From Galbula dea (Eukaryota > Chordata > Aves > Piciformes > Galbulidae): a stretch of DNA of 64,000 bases. The notes under the pieces are model-generated. The model was not told the DNA's origin. It saw nothing but the letters and a program-made list of their open reading frames with translations, and did no database searches. The stretch spans positions 503,311 to 567,310 of the forward strand of contig VWZX01010089.1 of the NCBI GenBank assembly GCA_013399015.1, written 5' to 3'. The position numbers and the translations under genes are program-made. Positions 37,543-50,879 of the stretch are shown in pieces. Each line of letters starts with the position of its first letter. Within the stretch, counting starts at the first letter, position 1.

Positions 37543-37670
37543 AGAATCACAGAATGGTTTGGGTTGGAAAGGACCTTAAAGATCATCTAGTTCCAACCTC
37601 CTGCCATGAGCAGGGACACCTTTCACTAGACCAGGTTGCTCAAAGACCCATCCAACCTGGCCTTGAAATA
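37543..37670 (-). mobile_element. CR1 LINE, 3' end only, minus strand
   Basis: A short CR1 3' end in reverse orientation opens with AGAATCACAGAATGGTTTGG, then carries the GGTTGGAAAGGACCTTAAAG block and the CCAACCTCCTGCCATGAGC / GGGACACCTTTCACTAGACC block. The sharp match to the family suggests a young copy. Only about 130 bases are present. Confidence 0.94.
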
Positions 37671-40600
37671 TGAGCACAATGAAATAACAGCAAAGCCAGT
37701 GCTTACATTTTTGCACCCAGATTCAGAGAGCTGGCAAAGAAAAGGGAAGAATGCTGGTGCCAAGCAAATGCCACAGTGTTGCCCTGAGAAGCGTGGGGAC
37801 AAAATTCCACAGTCTGGAGAGAGCTGAGCCTGTGCTGTATGAAAGGAGATGGTCTTTAAAAAACTAAAAATCTCTTTCTGCAAGCTCCAAAATCCAAGAC
37901 TGAGTGCTTCTGGCTCCTTGTTCCCAGCCAGGAGCAAGACAGTGCTGAAAGCCCTGGCCACCAGCCAGTGCTGGAGTAATGAGAGGAAAGCCTGCTGCCT
38001 GGCTGTGCAGTGCTCCCTCTCCCAGCTCTGAGCAGGGATCCCTTCTGGCAACTTCCTTCTTCATCCATCAGCTGGCATAGGATCTTTTGCATCCTAAATC
38101 AGCTATTTGGTGGGATTAGGAGTTGGGCTTCCTGCAATGGTGGGGAAAGGAGAGTGTCCCCAGTGAGATGTGAGGTGAGGTTTTACTCTAATAACTCCTT
38201 GGCACTGTGCATTTTTTATCCAGGTTTTTGCACTGTTATTCTGCAAGCTGCTTGGTTTAATTAAAGCTCCCCAGCATGTGCTTCTCCCTGCATGTACTAA
38301 GTGCTGCCTTTAGGTCTTTCAGTGAGCTATTAATTTCTGTAAGTTAATCTGCCTGCTCTTTTGCTTCAGGAGATGGGAGGTTTCTGTGGTCCCCATTGTC
38401 CAGTCAGCCACCCAGTATCCCTCTGCAGATGGACATGGCATCACCAATGGTGCCCAGCCTTGGTGCTCAAGAGCTGCACCCAGCTTTGCCCAGAGATGCT
38501 CTTGGAGAAGATACAATCAAGTTTTGCCTCAAAGACAATAGATTTTAACATGCAGATCTTTTTCCAAGGAGTCACAAGATGGCCAAACACCCAAGAGGCA
38601 ATTTGATTTGTTTATTCATTGTTTTACCAGGTAAACAGATGAAGGAAAAGCCTTGCCCTGGTTCTGTGCATCTATTTACAGATTTAATCCACCCAGCAAA
38701 GCGAGTGAGTGCCCACCCTGAGGTCAAAGCCTCACTTCTCCCTGCCTCCTTCTTGTTTCTGAAGTTTTCCTTATATCCATATTTATAAGTCCCACTGAAG
38801 AAGAACAGAGCTGTCTCCCTGTGTCATGGAAGTGCCAGAAAAAGCCTTTAGCTCCTCAGAAACTAATAACCAATATGCTGGGATTGTTTTGCTCCCCATC
38901 CTTCCTCGACAGCACATTAAGCAGATGTCACAGCATGCACCAGCGAGACGTGTGTGGATAAGCAGCAGCTGTCTGGAGTTGAACAAAACTGAAGGAGAAG
39001 GAAGAAGAAATGTATAGAGAAGCTAGTCCAAATGGGATCAGCAGGATCTGGTAGGGAGCAGCTGCACCTCCAGAACACAGTAATGTCTGTGGAATGGGGA
39101 AATGTTGGGTGGGGATGTGTCTCCAGGCTCTCCACTGCTGTGTTTCCCTTACAGTGGCATTTTTCTTAGGCTTCTTCCCAAAGCCCACTGTGGCTTTGTT
39201 TTATGCCATGTCTGTGAGCAGCCAAAGGAGCAGAGAAGGTCTAAATAAACATCAGGTGAGGGCCCTATGCTCAGCACTGCTCCTACTGCAGTGCAGGGTC
39301 TTGAATTTCACCTTTCAAGAGAGCTGGACCACGGCCTCCCTGATGTCTGAGGAATTCACCCTATCCAAATCCAGGGTGGGAGGGGTGGCATCAGCTTGCT
39401 GAAGTGCAGATAGTGAGTACCTCTTCTGGGAAATCAGTGAATTCAAAACTTGACTTCAAAACCTCATCTCCCCCTGGCCTTCACCCAAGAGGATCTCAAA
39501 GCAAGAAGTCTAACAGAAGCAGATGATTGATGAGTGAATGGATGTACCATCAGGTGGCACACTTGGCTGGAAAGTACATAGATAGAGGTGTTGATTGGGG
39601 GTTCATAGTGTGATTTGAGATGCCATGATTGTGATCTGATTGGGAGTTTGGGGATAAGACATATTTTTGGCCAAGAGAAGAGGTCTCTTTCTTCAATGGC
39701 AGTCACTCTGCTTGTGCCCATGTGAAGCTATGCATTTCATGTCATGAAGCTGTAATATAGAAGGTCTGTTCTTCTCTATAGGTGCATTGCATTTAGCACT
39801 TGCCATTTCTGGAACATCTGGTCATGAACTCAAGCTCATCTCAAGAACTATAACAACAAGGCTGTTGTCTTGATGAGATATCAGATCAAACTCCTCTTTC
39901 AGGCTGCTTCAGGTGACCAGACCCTAGCGGGGTCCTGGAAGGCAAAAATAATTTACTGCTGGAGTCACATACTTAGCAAGGGAAGGTTGTCCTGCTGACA
40001 GTGAACTTCTGCTGCCTACCTGAAACTAAGCAGCATGGTCCTTGGTGGGCTATTTTTCTGTTTAAGGACTTCAACATTCACCTAGGGAAAGCAAGGGTTT
40101 GCTACAAGCTGCTTCTTCCTTCAGCTACAGCATTTTGCTCTTTTGTCCACACAATGCAAACTCCTGAATGATCCCAGTTATGCCTTTTTCTGAAGCCATG
40201 ATACCTAGCATCACTGTTGGCAGGCCTTTACTGTTTCCTAGAAGACCTTTACTAGTTCTTCTGCTATATAAAGGAAGGCTCATGGTTATGCCTCTAAACC
40301 TCAAGGATGTTTTGCCCAGCCCACAGACACCCACGAGCTGGAGCAGTCTGTCCTACATGCTTTGCTTACTCTTCAATTTCTTTTTTGTGGCCTAATTTAG
40401 ACTGATGGCCCAAGTAATGAGCTTTCTCAGAAAGCCTTGAAAAGCTCTGAAAGCAACATCAGTTCCAGGGAGAGAGACCAAAAGAAAGGTACATACTACA
40501 GGCAGTCTGAGAGCAAGAAGTGACACAGCTCTGCCTCCTGATGATGAAGAAAATGTTAATTAAAATCTTTGTAAGACTAGGAAGTGCAGTTTCAAAAACT

Positions 40601-42560
40601 AAGTACCTATTTTGTCATACAATGAGGAATATGAAACTGTTTTGCAAAGGCTGAAGAGCTGTTTTGGCATCTCCTTGCTGGAATTGTAGTGGTTTCTTTT
40701 TGAAAACAACCCCCCCAATTCCTCTAATTCTCCCTTAAACAAGGGAGCTTTCTGCCATTTTTATTTGCTGCTGCTGGCTGAACTGCCATTATTTGAAGGA
40801 AAGAATGGCTCAGGTTTGTCAAGGCAGTGATGGCCAAGCCATACCTGGCCATGCTGCAGTGGATTTGTGCTCTTTAATGCTTCAGAACCTTGTGCCTGGA
40901 GTGAATCAAGCCAGAATAATAATGCCACATCTTGCAATTCATTCTCATCAGCTTTAATGAAGATGAAGGGGCTCACTTTATGAATCCACTTGGGCTTAAC
41001 AAATTAAACATGCTGCTGAAAGAGTACATGTGAACAGAATATTTGTCCTTATAATGTTCATTTAGGCAAACCAAGTTAACTAACCTCATTCCATGCATTT
41101 TTGTTGTCTTCTTGCTGCCTGAAGAAGGCCTCGCAGCTACGTGGTCGCCTCTCCTCTTGTTCTCTGCTCCTTAAACACCTTGTTTAATTATCCTTTCACC
41201 ACCACTCCTGGTGATGTAGCACTGCTTTACTTTGAAAAGGTATTTTGGGTGAACAGCAGTTGGAGAGAAAGAGTGGTGGGGGGCAGCAGCATGAAGAAAT
41301 CTCCTTTGTTCTCTGCAGCAGCAAAATCAACCACAAACCAACCGGTCCCACCTGCAGGCAGCTCTCCACCTCCTCCACTGAACTTCATTTCATGGCCCTA
41401 TGTCTATTCATCACTGCCAGACTGCAGCAGCCACCTGGAAGGGAGAGAGTAAACCTCCTGCCTTGCTGAAGAGGTTGGCTTCAATCTGCAAGTTGCTCAG
41501 CTTTGTTAGGAGCAGATGCTGTGGGGAAAGCTTAAGGATAATAACAGCTTTGCCTCTAAAAACTTGAAAGCAGAGCAAGAAATATCTATTCCATTGAACA
41601 CCTCCCTTCTGTAAACTATAGAGAAGAAGAAAAAGATAATAAACACTGGAGAGGAGGTCAATTAGCACCCTGACAAGATTTATTTCCAGCAATAAACAAT
41701 CTCCTGCAAATAGCCAGGGAAGTGTTGCAAATACTCAAGCACCTGGAGCTGTGACCTTGGATGAAACACAGAGCAGCAGTGGAGAACTAGGTGGGAAATG
41801 ATGCTGGGCTGTGCTGGGGATTGGCATTTGTGACTCTGATCAAGGTGGCAAGGGAGGATGTGGGCAGGTGGTACCAGGGGAACGTGGGGATGGGTCCCAA
41901 GCAAAGCCATGGCATGAAGCAGGTCCAGCCACAGTGATGCCATTCACCACTTGGGTTTTCTGCCTGTTACAGCTAAGGAAGAAATAGCTGCAGGGAGTCA
42001 TGGGAGATAACTTGGCTTTGACACCAAGGGATGCTGTGTAGCTAAACAAGATCTGTGGTTGGCCTTGACCTCTCCTTGATGATCACTGGCATTAAAAATG
42101 TTATTTTACCTTTCTTTTTCTTTCAGGAAAAGGAGATGCCCTTGGTTCAGCAATCCACTGAGATGAAGAGAGGGCCTGAATGTTTCCTGTAGGACAGGAG
42201 AGCCACCAGCCTGAGCTCTTGGAGTTGCTTTTAATATGAAGAGCAGATCCTATTTTCTTGAAGACCAGACACTATGTGCAAACACTGAAAAGCAGAGATG
42301 AGAACACTGACTTCAGGAAATGTAGCTTTCCTCTCTGCTGTTGGCTTTTCCTTGCAGTTTCATTGCTGAAGAAAGATAAGCACAGTATGTGGGATTGTCT
42401 GTCACTTGAAATCTTGGTCAACCTGTACCAGCATCTGTCTGTTCAAAATATTTCAAGCTTTGGTTTTGGTCAGGGACTCACAGCAGTTGTTAGAGGAAAA
42501 AAAAGAAAGCCCTACCTTGGCTGTTACCTACAGGAGGGAAAGAGGGAGGAAGAGGAGAAG
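37671..42560. other. Unique non-coding stretch
   Basis: No gene is recognised. A CpG-bearing patch lies at 38900-38960. Frames reach at most 141 codons (37626-38051, minus strand, partly antisense to the CR1 3' end) and are not domain-like. Confidence 0.55.
38900..38960. other. Candidate regulatory patch
   Basis: CTTCCTCGACAGCACATTAAG and CAGCGAGACGTGTGTGGATAAG give three CpGs in about 55 bases within otherwise CpG-depleted sequence, together with a GGATAA (GATA-type) site. This is suggestive only. Confidence 0.2.
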
Positions 42561-42948
42561 TCTTATGAGGAGCAGCTGAGGGAACTGAGGTTGTTTAGTC
42601 TGAGGAAGAGGAGGCTCAGGGAAGACTTTGTGTCTCTCTACAACAATCTGAAATGAGGGTTGATCTCTTCTCCTAGGCTACCAGTGAGAGGACAGGAGGA
42701 AATGGCCTCAAGTTGCACCAGGGGAGGTTCAGATTGGATATTAGGAAAAATGTCTTCCCTGGAAGAGTTGTTAGGCATTGGCCCAGGCTGCCCAGGGCAG
42801 TGGTGGAGGCACCATCCCTGGAGGGCTTCAAAGAAATGTCTAGATGTGGTACTTAGGGCCATGGTTTAGTGGCATGGTGGTGGTAGGTTGAGAGTTGTAC
42901 TTGAAGATCTGAGAGATCTCTTCCAGCCTTAATGGCTCTGTGATTTTG
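42561..42948 (+). mobile_element. CR1 LINE, 3' part, plus strand
   Basis: This is the best-preserved plus-strand CR1 copy. The 42258-42656 frame enters it and encodes SYEEQLRELRLFSLRKRRLR, a typical CR1 ORF2 segment. The next part is out of frame but carries the [18 protein letters not shown] ending, followed by the AGATGTGGTACTTAGGGCCATGG-type 3' untranslated block (42841-42863) and an end at TTCCAGCCTTAATGGCTCTGTGATTTT. The frame break between the two coding halves (near 42655) shows it is inactive. Confidence 0.94.
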
Positions 42949-43984
42949 TGAGAGAGAAAAGGAAATGCAGGGCAGCAGCAGGACCCCAGGTGTCCCACAA
43001 ATCAACTTCAAAGAGCAGAAGGGATTCAGTGCACAGGTAGACACCCCAGCCCCCCAGGATGAATTCCCTTAAGACTTTCCAAACTATAATCATCCCCTTA
43101 TGGAGGACAGATAGATTTGTGTGGCCACAGCACTATAGGCAATTGTGTTAAAGGCAGTAGCTCATAAAGGAGTGACTAGAGCAAAAGTCAAAGTACTTAT
43201 TAGCTTAGCAGTTATTTAGCTTGGTGGTTTTCTTCTAGCAAGGAGCAAAGTTTTTGAGGCCATTCTTCAAGAAAAGCCTGTCTGTGGCTTTTAAGGAACA
43301 ACATTTGAGCAGTGATGGTGGTGATTATTTTTGAAGTGTCTGTAATAATGATTTCCCTCTAGTCATCCACTCATAAAGAAGAACAAAATGTTCATCTTTC
43401 ATTGTTGCCAGTCTTGTCTTTTCAATGTTGAAATACCTTTTTTTTCTTCTCCCCCCTGGTGAAAAGCCTTCACTGGCAAGAATTCCTCATTAACATTGTA
43501 AGACTGCTGTCCCTTTCCAGAACTGTTTTGAATTCCCCACCCCCCAAGGTTCTAAGGCAGCTTCTATCTCTAGGTCATGCCCCAGCATTTCATCTTGTAG
43601 GGAAGACCATCCAATTCAGGAACAATAAGATAAAAACTAGCTAATAACAAATAATAATTAAAAAATATCTGACTGAAGGGAGAAAAAAGAAGCTCCATGT
43701 GTCTGTGCCTGGTGGGGTTCATCACAGTGCAGGTCAACCTGACTCAGCATTGCACCTTCCATTCCATTTCCTTTTCCCTGATGACATCAGAGAAGGATGG
43801 TGTGGTTGTTTGCTTGCTGTGTGTTCTGTCTGTCTTTGATTTGCTTAACCATCTTTGACCTTTCCATCTCTCCTGGCCATGTCCAAATGGATGTTGCCTG
43901 GTGAGCCATTGCAGGTAGGAATCAGCTGGCACAGCTCCCTCTGACATTCCTGAGCCAGGATGGAGAAACTCTTATTGCCCTCCG

Positions 43985-44254
43985 TGGGGTGATAACACAT
44001 TAAAACCTGTCTCTGGCCATCTCATTTATTACCTGAAATTGCACTGCACTGAAACATTAGAAGATGCAGCATCCACCCAGATAGGCTAATTTTAATGATT
44101 AACTGAGGAACTGTTAAATTTTACTTCAGTGCACCACTGTCATTACAGAATTAGTATTAACGGCCATGTACTGCGAGAGCTGTAATGAGACTGGCTGGAA
44201 ATGACAGTGCCAGGGAGCTGGAGCTCTGTAATTAAAAACTTAGCACATGTCATT
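43985..44254. other. Candidate regulatory block
   Basis: AT-rich homeodomain-like sites (TTTTAATGATTAAC at about 44090, GTAATTAAAAAC at about 44228) flank a CpG-containing core TTAACGGCCATGTACTGCGAG (from about 44157) and a GTAATGAGACTGG segment. This mix is typical of deeply conserved developmental enhancers. It was inferred by eye and conservation was not tested. Confidence 0.33.
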
Positions 44255-44282
44255 AAAAAAAAAAAAGGAGAGAGAGAGAGAG
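44255..44282. repeat. Poly-A plus (GA)n microsatellite
   Basis: A12 at 44255-44266 leads into GGAGAGAGAGAGAGAG at 44267-44282. It is a likely length-variable simple repeat. Confidence 0.85.
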
Positions 44283-47200
44283 AAAAAAATACTCCCCAGA
44301 GCCTTGCTTTGTTGCTGAATTGTGCTCAGGTCCCTGGAATGTAAAGTCCAATAACTTTATTTTTCTCCTCTCTCCTCCTCCCTCTGCCACCCTTGCTCTC
44401 TCTAGTTGCTTTTAATTAAGCCTGGGTAAAATTAGTGGACAGAAAATCAACACTTGTAAAAATGTCTCATTACAGGATGATAGCAAGACAGCTTCCTGAA
44501 AACTCCAGCAGTTTTGTTCACTACACTGACCATCAAGCCTGCAGTGATGCCAGGCCTCCTGGTACGCCTGCCACGGGTGCTTGGGAGAGCAGAAGAACAG
44601 CAGAAGCAAGTAGATCCTGAATTCTAGACTTCTAGTGTCACTCTTTGCCCTGTCCTGGCTGCACATCAATCTGTTAAAATTTGCCCTTGGTCAGATGGTC
44701 TCTTTGGTCAGTGCTCCTCAGCCCGCGTGCCCTCTGCTCTCTGCTCACCTCTGCTCTTTGTTACCAGTCAGTCCCAATCTGCTGCTGGCAGAGATGCCTA
44801 TTGCACCCTGGAGGTTGAGAAGCCAAGGCTGTGCCCCTTGCTTTGGTGGTGCCTCCTCCTCCTCCTTTATATGAACACAGGCTCCCTTTGGTCTCCACCA
44901 GTGATGTGCTTTGTGTCGTTTGTCTTTAACCCTTGACTTCATCTCTGTCTCCTTCCCGTTCTCTCCCCACTCCCTTTGGAATACCTTCCTGATTGTATCT
45001 TTTGCTTCAAAGCATCTCAGCCCCCCAGTGAATAGCCTGGCCCTCTTTAAGATCTAAGCTCCCCCTTCATGACTTGTTTTGGCTGTTTTCACTTTTCTGT
45101 CATGAGCATCTGATCCACCCACTGGAGCTTCCTCTCCTCTGACAGCCATTTATGCCTCATTATCTCCCTGACGGTTGCATTTTTCCCTCTTGTCTTCTCT
45201 ACTTGATCTTCCCAAGCTTTTTCAAACATTTGTTTTCAGAGTTAGCTCAACTTTCTCTGTTTGTTTTCCTCTGCTAATGTCTCATGTCCTTACACCATCT
45301 TTAGGGCAATGCTCCCCCTGACAGTCCTCCCTTCATCTGTGGATAATCTGCTTCTCCTCTGAAGTCCTGAAGAACCTCCCTCCCATCAGTCTCTCCTACA
45401 CTCCATAGCTGAGCCAGTGACCCTCTAGACTGATTAATCAAGTAGGAACCATGTTTCCATGGTGAGTCCTGATCCTTTTCTGCTGAGAGGAAGAACATAC
45501 TTTTGATGGCAGAGGATATAAAATGGGAGCTTTCCTACTACAAAGAGACACCTGGAAGCTTTTTGCTTTTCTCCACAGTTCCTTCCCCCAGGAAGATGGA
45601 CAAATGCAGTCCCTGTTGTTGCCATCAGTTCATAATACCCATAGGGGCTGGATGTGCAAGGCATTTTCTGTGCAGAATTTCATTTTATCTCTGGCCCTGC
45701 CTGGCTTTCTTCTTTTGTTATCTTAAAGACAGGAAATATTTATCACTGACCTTGAATAGCAGGTCTTGCACCATAAAAATTCTACTGTTCCTTCCTGCAA
45801 CCTGAATTTTCATTTTGTTCTTTGGCACTATGACAGTGCAAACACCAGCTCTGTTTACCCCAAACCCCCACAACCCCAAATTTAGTTAAACACTCTTCAT
45901 TCTGCAAGGTGTAACCTGTATGCTGCTTGGTTTCCTGTGGGGGATGCCTTTGCAATGCTCTCCCTTCCCTAACATTTACAACAGCCACACCTGGTACTGT
46001 TTCAAGCTATTCTTTTCCAGCTGAAAACATGGGGCAGTCCTTAGCTCCAAAAGTTTGATCAAGTTCCCCTCTGTGTCTCCTCTTGTTTCTGTCAGGACTT
46101 GTGTTTAACGTGGGGAGGCTGCTCAGAAGCAAGGTCTGGCTTTGGGAAGCATGTTAGAGACAAATGCTTGGAGATAAGGCTGCCCTCTTCAAGAGCCTGC
46201 AGTGTCCACAGTCTGTGTACTTTATCTCTGCAGTAAAAAGGGATTAAGAGACTTTCCTTAGATGAATCTGACCTGTACCTCATCAGAGACAAAATTATGA
46301 CAGTTTTTTCAAGTCAAATAGCTTTGAGACTTAAAACAATTAATTGCCAGTGGTGGTGTAATGACAGCACAAAGCACTGCAAGGACAGAAAAGGCTGTTG
46401 GGCTTCATGAATCTGCATCCCTCTCCCCCTCCTTTCAGCTAAAAACTACTTCCTTGCATAGAAAAACTTCCAAAAATAATACCTCTTTACTTTTTCATAG
46501 AGACACAGTTCCTATCAAAGAGATCTTAGATTTGCCCTGTTCCTCTGGTTCCTTGAGGAACCAGGATATCCCTACATTAATGCTTTAAATGCTGCAGTTC
46601 AACAGAAGCTGATGATTCCAACACCTTAAAAAAACTCTTTAAAAACTCATTTAAACCCCCATTTTTTAGGCCACAGGCATTTATTGATTTTTTTTCTATA
46701 TATCCTCCCTCTCATGTTCCTTCATTAGAAGGATTTTTGTGAAACAGTATTGTCTTGCCACTGTAATTTAAGCAGCCCTTTACTTTTCTGCAGGTATTGC
46801 AAACTTTCAAACCAATCTCATGATAATAATTTATCTTAATAAGCTGCTCACTTTCTGGGCTATTGATCAGGTCTTGCATCCTCATGGGGCCTCTTCCACC
46901 CATACATTTCTGCAGCACTTCTATTGTCTTCTTGACTGGCATTGCCTAAATGTGACACTGTTAAAATGGACTGTGTAAATATGACATCAGTGCTGAAACC
47001 AAGGAAAAGAGAAGGAAAATACAATCCTACATCTCCAAGCCTTGATCTTGCTGTTGGGAAGTGAAGCAACCCAAGTTGCCCAATTTTTACCTTCACCTTT
47101 TTACCCTTACTTCCCAACCTGCAATAATCACAGCAGTAGATAAAACTGGGAGATTTGCTTATTCTGTCATCTTTTCTTCCTTACATCTGTGACAAAAAGG

Positions 47201-47678
47201 ACTTTTTGTGGTCCTCAGGAACTCTCTCCCCCTGCCTTTCAGGAGGGATTTCATTTCCTGGTGCTGCCTGCCAGAAGCACTCCCTTGTGTGTCCCACTGA
47301 AGTTTCTCTTGTGCAATTTTTCATACTAAAGGTGAGTAAGCACTTTCCAAGACAAAAATAAGCTGCTTGTGTTAATTCCTGGCAAGTCTTGTGTTTCCTA
47401 AAAATCAGAATTACCTTTGTTAAGTATTTCAGCAAAATAAGTTCATTAAAACCTCATCCCTTCAGAAAACTGCCATGGTAGTGGAAGTACTGCATCCTTT
47501 TCCTGCTGAAGGTAGTGGCCATTATGTACCACTCTAGCACTTCAGAATAAATTAGGCAGTCTAAAAGGATGTGGGAAGGCTCAGGGGGGATAAAAAAAAG
47601 AGCTAGGAGCTGATTTGAGATTTTACTGAGTCCCTGCAACACTTTTATCCATATACAACCAGGACATAGTTTATGACA

Positions 47679-47992
47679 ACACAGAATCACACAGCATAGT
47701 TAAGGTTGGAAGGGACCATGAGAGGCCACCTAGTCCAACCTCCCTGCTCTAGCAGGGTCCCTAGAACACATCACTCAGGATTGTGTCCAGACAGTTTCTG
47801 AATCTCTCCAAGAGAAGGAGACTCCACAGCCTCTCTGTGCAACCTCTTCCAGTGCTCTGGCACCCTCCCAGGAAAGAAGTTCCTCCTCATGTTTAGGTGG
47901 AACTTCCTATATTCCAGTTGGTGCCCTTTTGCCTCATGTCCTACTGCTTGACACCACTTTGGGAAGGAAATCTTCAGCAACACTCTTTTCAT
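47679..47992 (-). mobile_element. CR1 LINE, 3' part, minus strand
   Basis: A CR1 copy in reverse orientation opens with ACACAGAATCACACAGC and a GGTTGGAAGGGACCATGAGAGG block. The minus frame 47771-47992 encodes GHQLEYRKFHLNMRRNFF, PEHWKRLHREAVESPSLGE. The ...KFHLNMRRNFFPGRV... spelling differs from the RFRLDIRK copies, so it comes from a separate CR1 subfamily. The right border is approximate, since similarity fades after 47990. Confidence 0.9.
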
Positions 47993-50879
47993 CCATGAAG
48001 ACTTGCCTTACTTTCCTTAGAATGCCTCTTCAGCTTCTTGACTTTACTGAGAAGGTGGTACCTCACCCAGAGCTAGGGCTGGGACAATTGCTTTTGTGCT
48101 GAGGAGTAGCAACAGTCTGAGCAAGGGATGGTATTTTTGGGCCACAATTAACCATTTTATGGATTCTCTTGTTTGCTCATTGAGCTCTCCAAGATCAATT
48201 CAGATGGGGTCCAACCCTCCCTGTGTGATTTATGAGGTCAGTTATGTAGCAATCAATAATATCAGCTAGAGTGAAGAGAAGTCCAGGCCATTATGATCTA
48301 CAGCTCAATATCCACAGGAGAGAAAACAGAGGTGGGTGTCTAACTGAGATGCTCTGAGCAGCAGAAGAAAGCTTGGAGGGAAGGAAGGGTATCTTAGGAG
48401 TGCTGGCAGCATCCTTAAGCATTGCACTGTAGGCAAATCATGGAGGTTAGAAAAGAGCAGAGTGGGAATCAAAAGATATATCTGTGTGAATCAAGTAAGA
48501 TGCTGACTATTTTTGTGTAGTGCTTAAGAAAAAAAAGAAGTAAGTGGAGCAGAGATATGAAATGTCACAGCAGAGCAGAAATGGTCAGCAGCAGGGAAAT
48601 AAAGAAGCATAAATGTTTGATAAGGATTTTCAAAGCAGGGGTTGGAACAAAGGCAGAGGGATAAATAAAGGTGAAAGATCTGAGCTCCTGAAGCACACAA
48701 GAAACAGGAACCCAGGCACTGTGTCACTGAGGCTGTTGGAGAGCTGAGCAGTGGAAGTTAGTGACAACTGAGCTCTGGGCAAATCAGCAGCTGTCAAACA
48801 CAAGAGGGTCCTGGGAAATGGCTACTGGAGGGATTGTACATCCAGTGAGACTCATAAAATCCAGGGATCTCCTCTGTAGGATGTCTGGACTCACTGATGG
48901 CAGGGCTGCTTTGCCTTGAGTATCAACAGAGTCAGGGTTTGTCTCGACTTTGGGTGATGTGTGCCTGAAGCAGGTACTTTCTGGAACAAATTGTTTATCT
49001 TCAGACATCTTGGCTCAGTAACCAAACCTGGAGGAAAACATCATGCCTCCATCATTAGTTGGTGTGTGCTGGCTTGTATGCTGCTTGTGTCTAAAAGAGC
49101 TGTATCAATTCAGGCCATCTACAGGGTCTGTGTTGTTGGCTCTGATGTACTTAGCACAGAGGAAAGCATTAGAGATAAGACTCAGTTGCTATCATTGATC
49201 CAAACTGGATCACCAGACAGTTACTGTAGTGTTTCCACAGCTTTCTATAGAACCAGAGGAGACAGTTTCTAGTCTAAGGATTGCCAACTTGTTACATCTT
49301 GTCAATTAAGCATGGTTTCTTGTGTGGCAAGTTGTTATACCTTGTCCAAAACCAGGCAGTTAATGGAAGGATCCAAAATAAGTTAAGAATCTCTTTGTAA
49401 AGGCCATGAAACACAGCCTATTTCACAGTATTCTGAATAGGAACCTCACTTCTTCTGACTGTTTCATGTTTTTACATGAGGATTGACTTTTCCAAGAAGG
49501 AAGTTCATTCAGTCATTGCAGGGTGTCTCATTTCAGCACACCAACAGCTTCTTCATTTTCCAAATGAAACATCTGGAAGGGCTTTCTAAGAACTCAGCAG
49601 TTCTCTGGAACTAAGTGACATTTTCAAGAAGATTTCTCAGGGAATTTATCCTGAATGGATGGTGGCCAGATGAATCTCTCAGTTGTTTTTTAAGATGCTC
49701 TGAATTAGGTCTGTCTTGCATCATACCTCCCAGTGCATCTCAGGCTTGGTTAGAATTTCTGGTCAGTGTAGGCAATGGGTGCAATTTCTGTTTCCTGTAG
49801 TTTCTTGAATGCACATCACTGGGATCTCACATTGGTTAGTGTTGAGGGCTATGGTCTCTTCCCTCCCTACTTCTCCAGCCATTGGCTTTGTCTCCCTGCA
49901 GTTCTAAGTCTAGCAGAAGGGCTCTTTAGAGAGGAACCTCTTTGGGGAGCTGCCACTTCACCATTTGGCCTCCTCCCTTCCTCAGTCTGCTACAGATTCA
50001 CACGCCAAGCATTTGAGGACCAGCTTTGGCTGGAAACCCAAGGCTTAAAAGTTAAAGCAACCTGAGAACACATCCAATTTGCACCAGAGGGAGCCTCTAA
50101 TTTGTTTTGTTGGAAGAAGGCATGGTGTCAGCAGTGCACATATGGCATAAGTGTTTGAAAAGTTCATAGCCTGGCACGTGGAGCTGCAACGCTCTCGGCC
50201 AAGCTAGCAGCAAAGGGACTGGGCCCATCTGTGAGCACAGTCCTTGGGCTGGAGGTTGTTGTTCTTCCCTTCTATTTCCTTTTGTTGTTGTTGGATTTTT
50301 TTTTTCCCCCCCTCTTCTTCATTGTAATTTTTTAAAGGAGGTAACAGCATTTCAGGAAGATGCTGCAGACCATGCTCAGATTTATAGCATTGCCACTACC
50401 TGCTTCTCATTAATATTGATTGTTTAATATTTCTTCTCTGACAGCAAACATGACTCTTACCAAAAAAAACCCACCCAAACCCCACCCTCAAACTCTCTCT
50501 TCAATTCCCAGCTTTCCATGAATGGGAGATAACATGCTGTACTTCATCCCAGCAAAACCTTTACTGCTTCTCTACATGGTTAATTATAGTTTTTTCACTT
50601 TATTGCCTGGCACTGCTAAACAATTGCTGCAAGTTTCTCACCAAAGTCTGCAACTGAGAAAATAACTTATGGGGAGGGAACTGTGTTCACTATGTTAAAT
50701 GTTAACATGCCACTCATTTTTCTAGGCTTGAAGTCTTGGGGCCTTGCAACATGCTCTTGTTAATTAATAAGATTGCAGATTCCATGGGAGATAAACTAGA
50801 GAAAAGTTCCAAATGGAAAATTATTTCTTGATGCCAGAAAGAGATGATTTTTTATTTATTTACATTTGTTTTGTTATTA
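47993..50879. other. Unique non-coding stretch
   Basis: No gene is recognised. It contains a CACGTG-bearing CpG patch at 50170-50220 and a pyrimidine tract with (TTG)n at 50281-50321. Confidence 0.55.
50170..50220. other. Candidate regulatory patch with CACGTG
   Basis: GGCACGTGGAGCTGCAACGC and CTCTCGGCCAAGC give three CpGs, including a palindromic CACGTG E-box, in about 40 bases of CpG-poor surroundings. This is weak evidence for a conserved element. Confidence 0.22.

Larger units (their letters stand above)
42949..47678. other. Unique non-coding stretch with candidate regulatory block
   Basis: No gene is recognised. The part at 43985-44255 differs in texture from its flanks and is listed separately. 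A poly-A/(GA)n repeat follows at 44255-44282, and a pyrimidine-rich zone (44345-44405) lies beyond. Frames are short and scattered. Confidence 0.55.

Noticed and set aside
42258..42656. 132-codon plus-strand frame as a host gene
   Set aside because: The last third is CR1 ORF2 (SYEEQLRELR-type) and the rest has no similarity I recognise.
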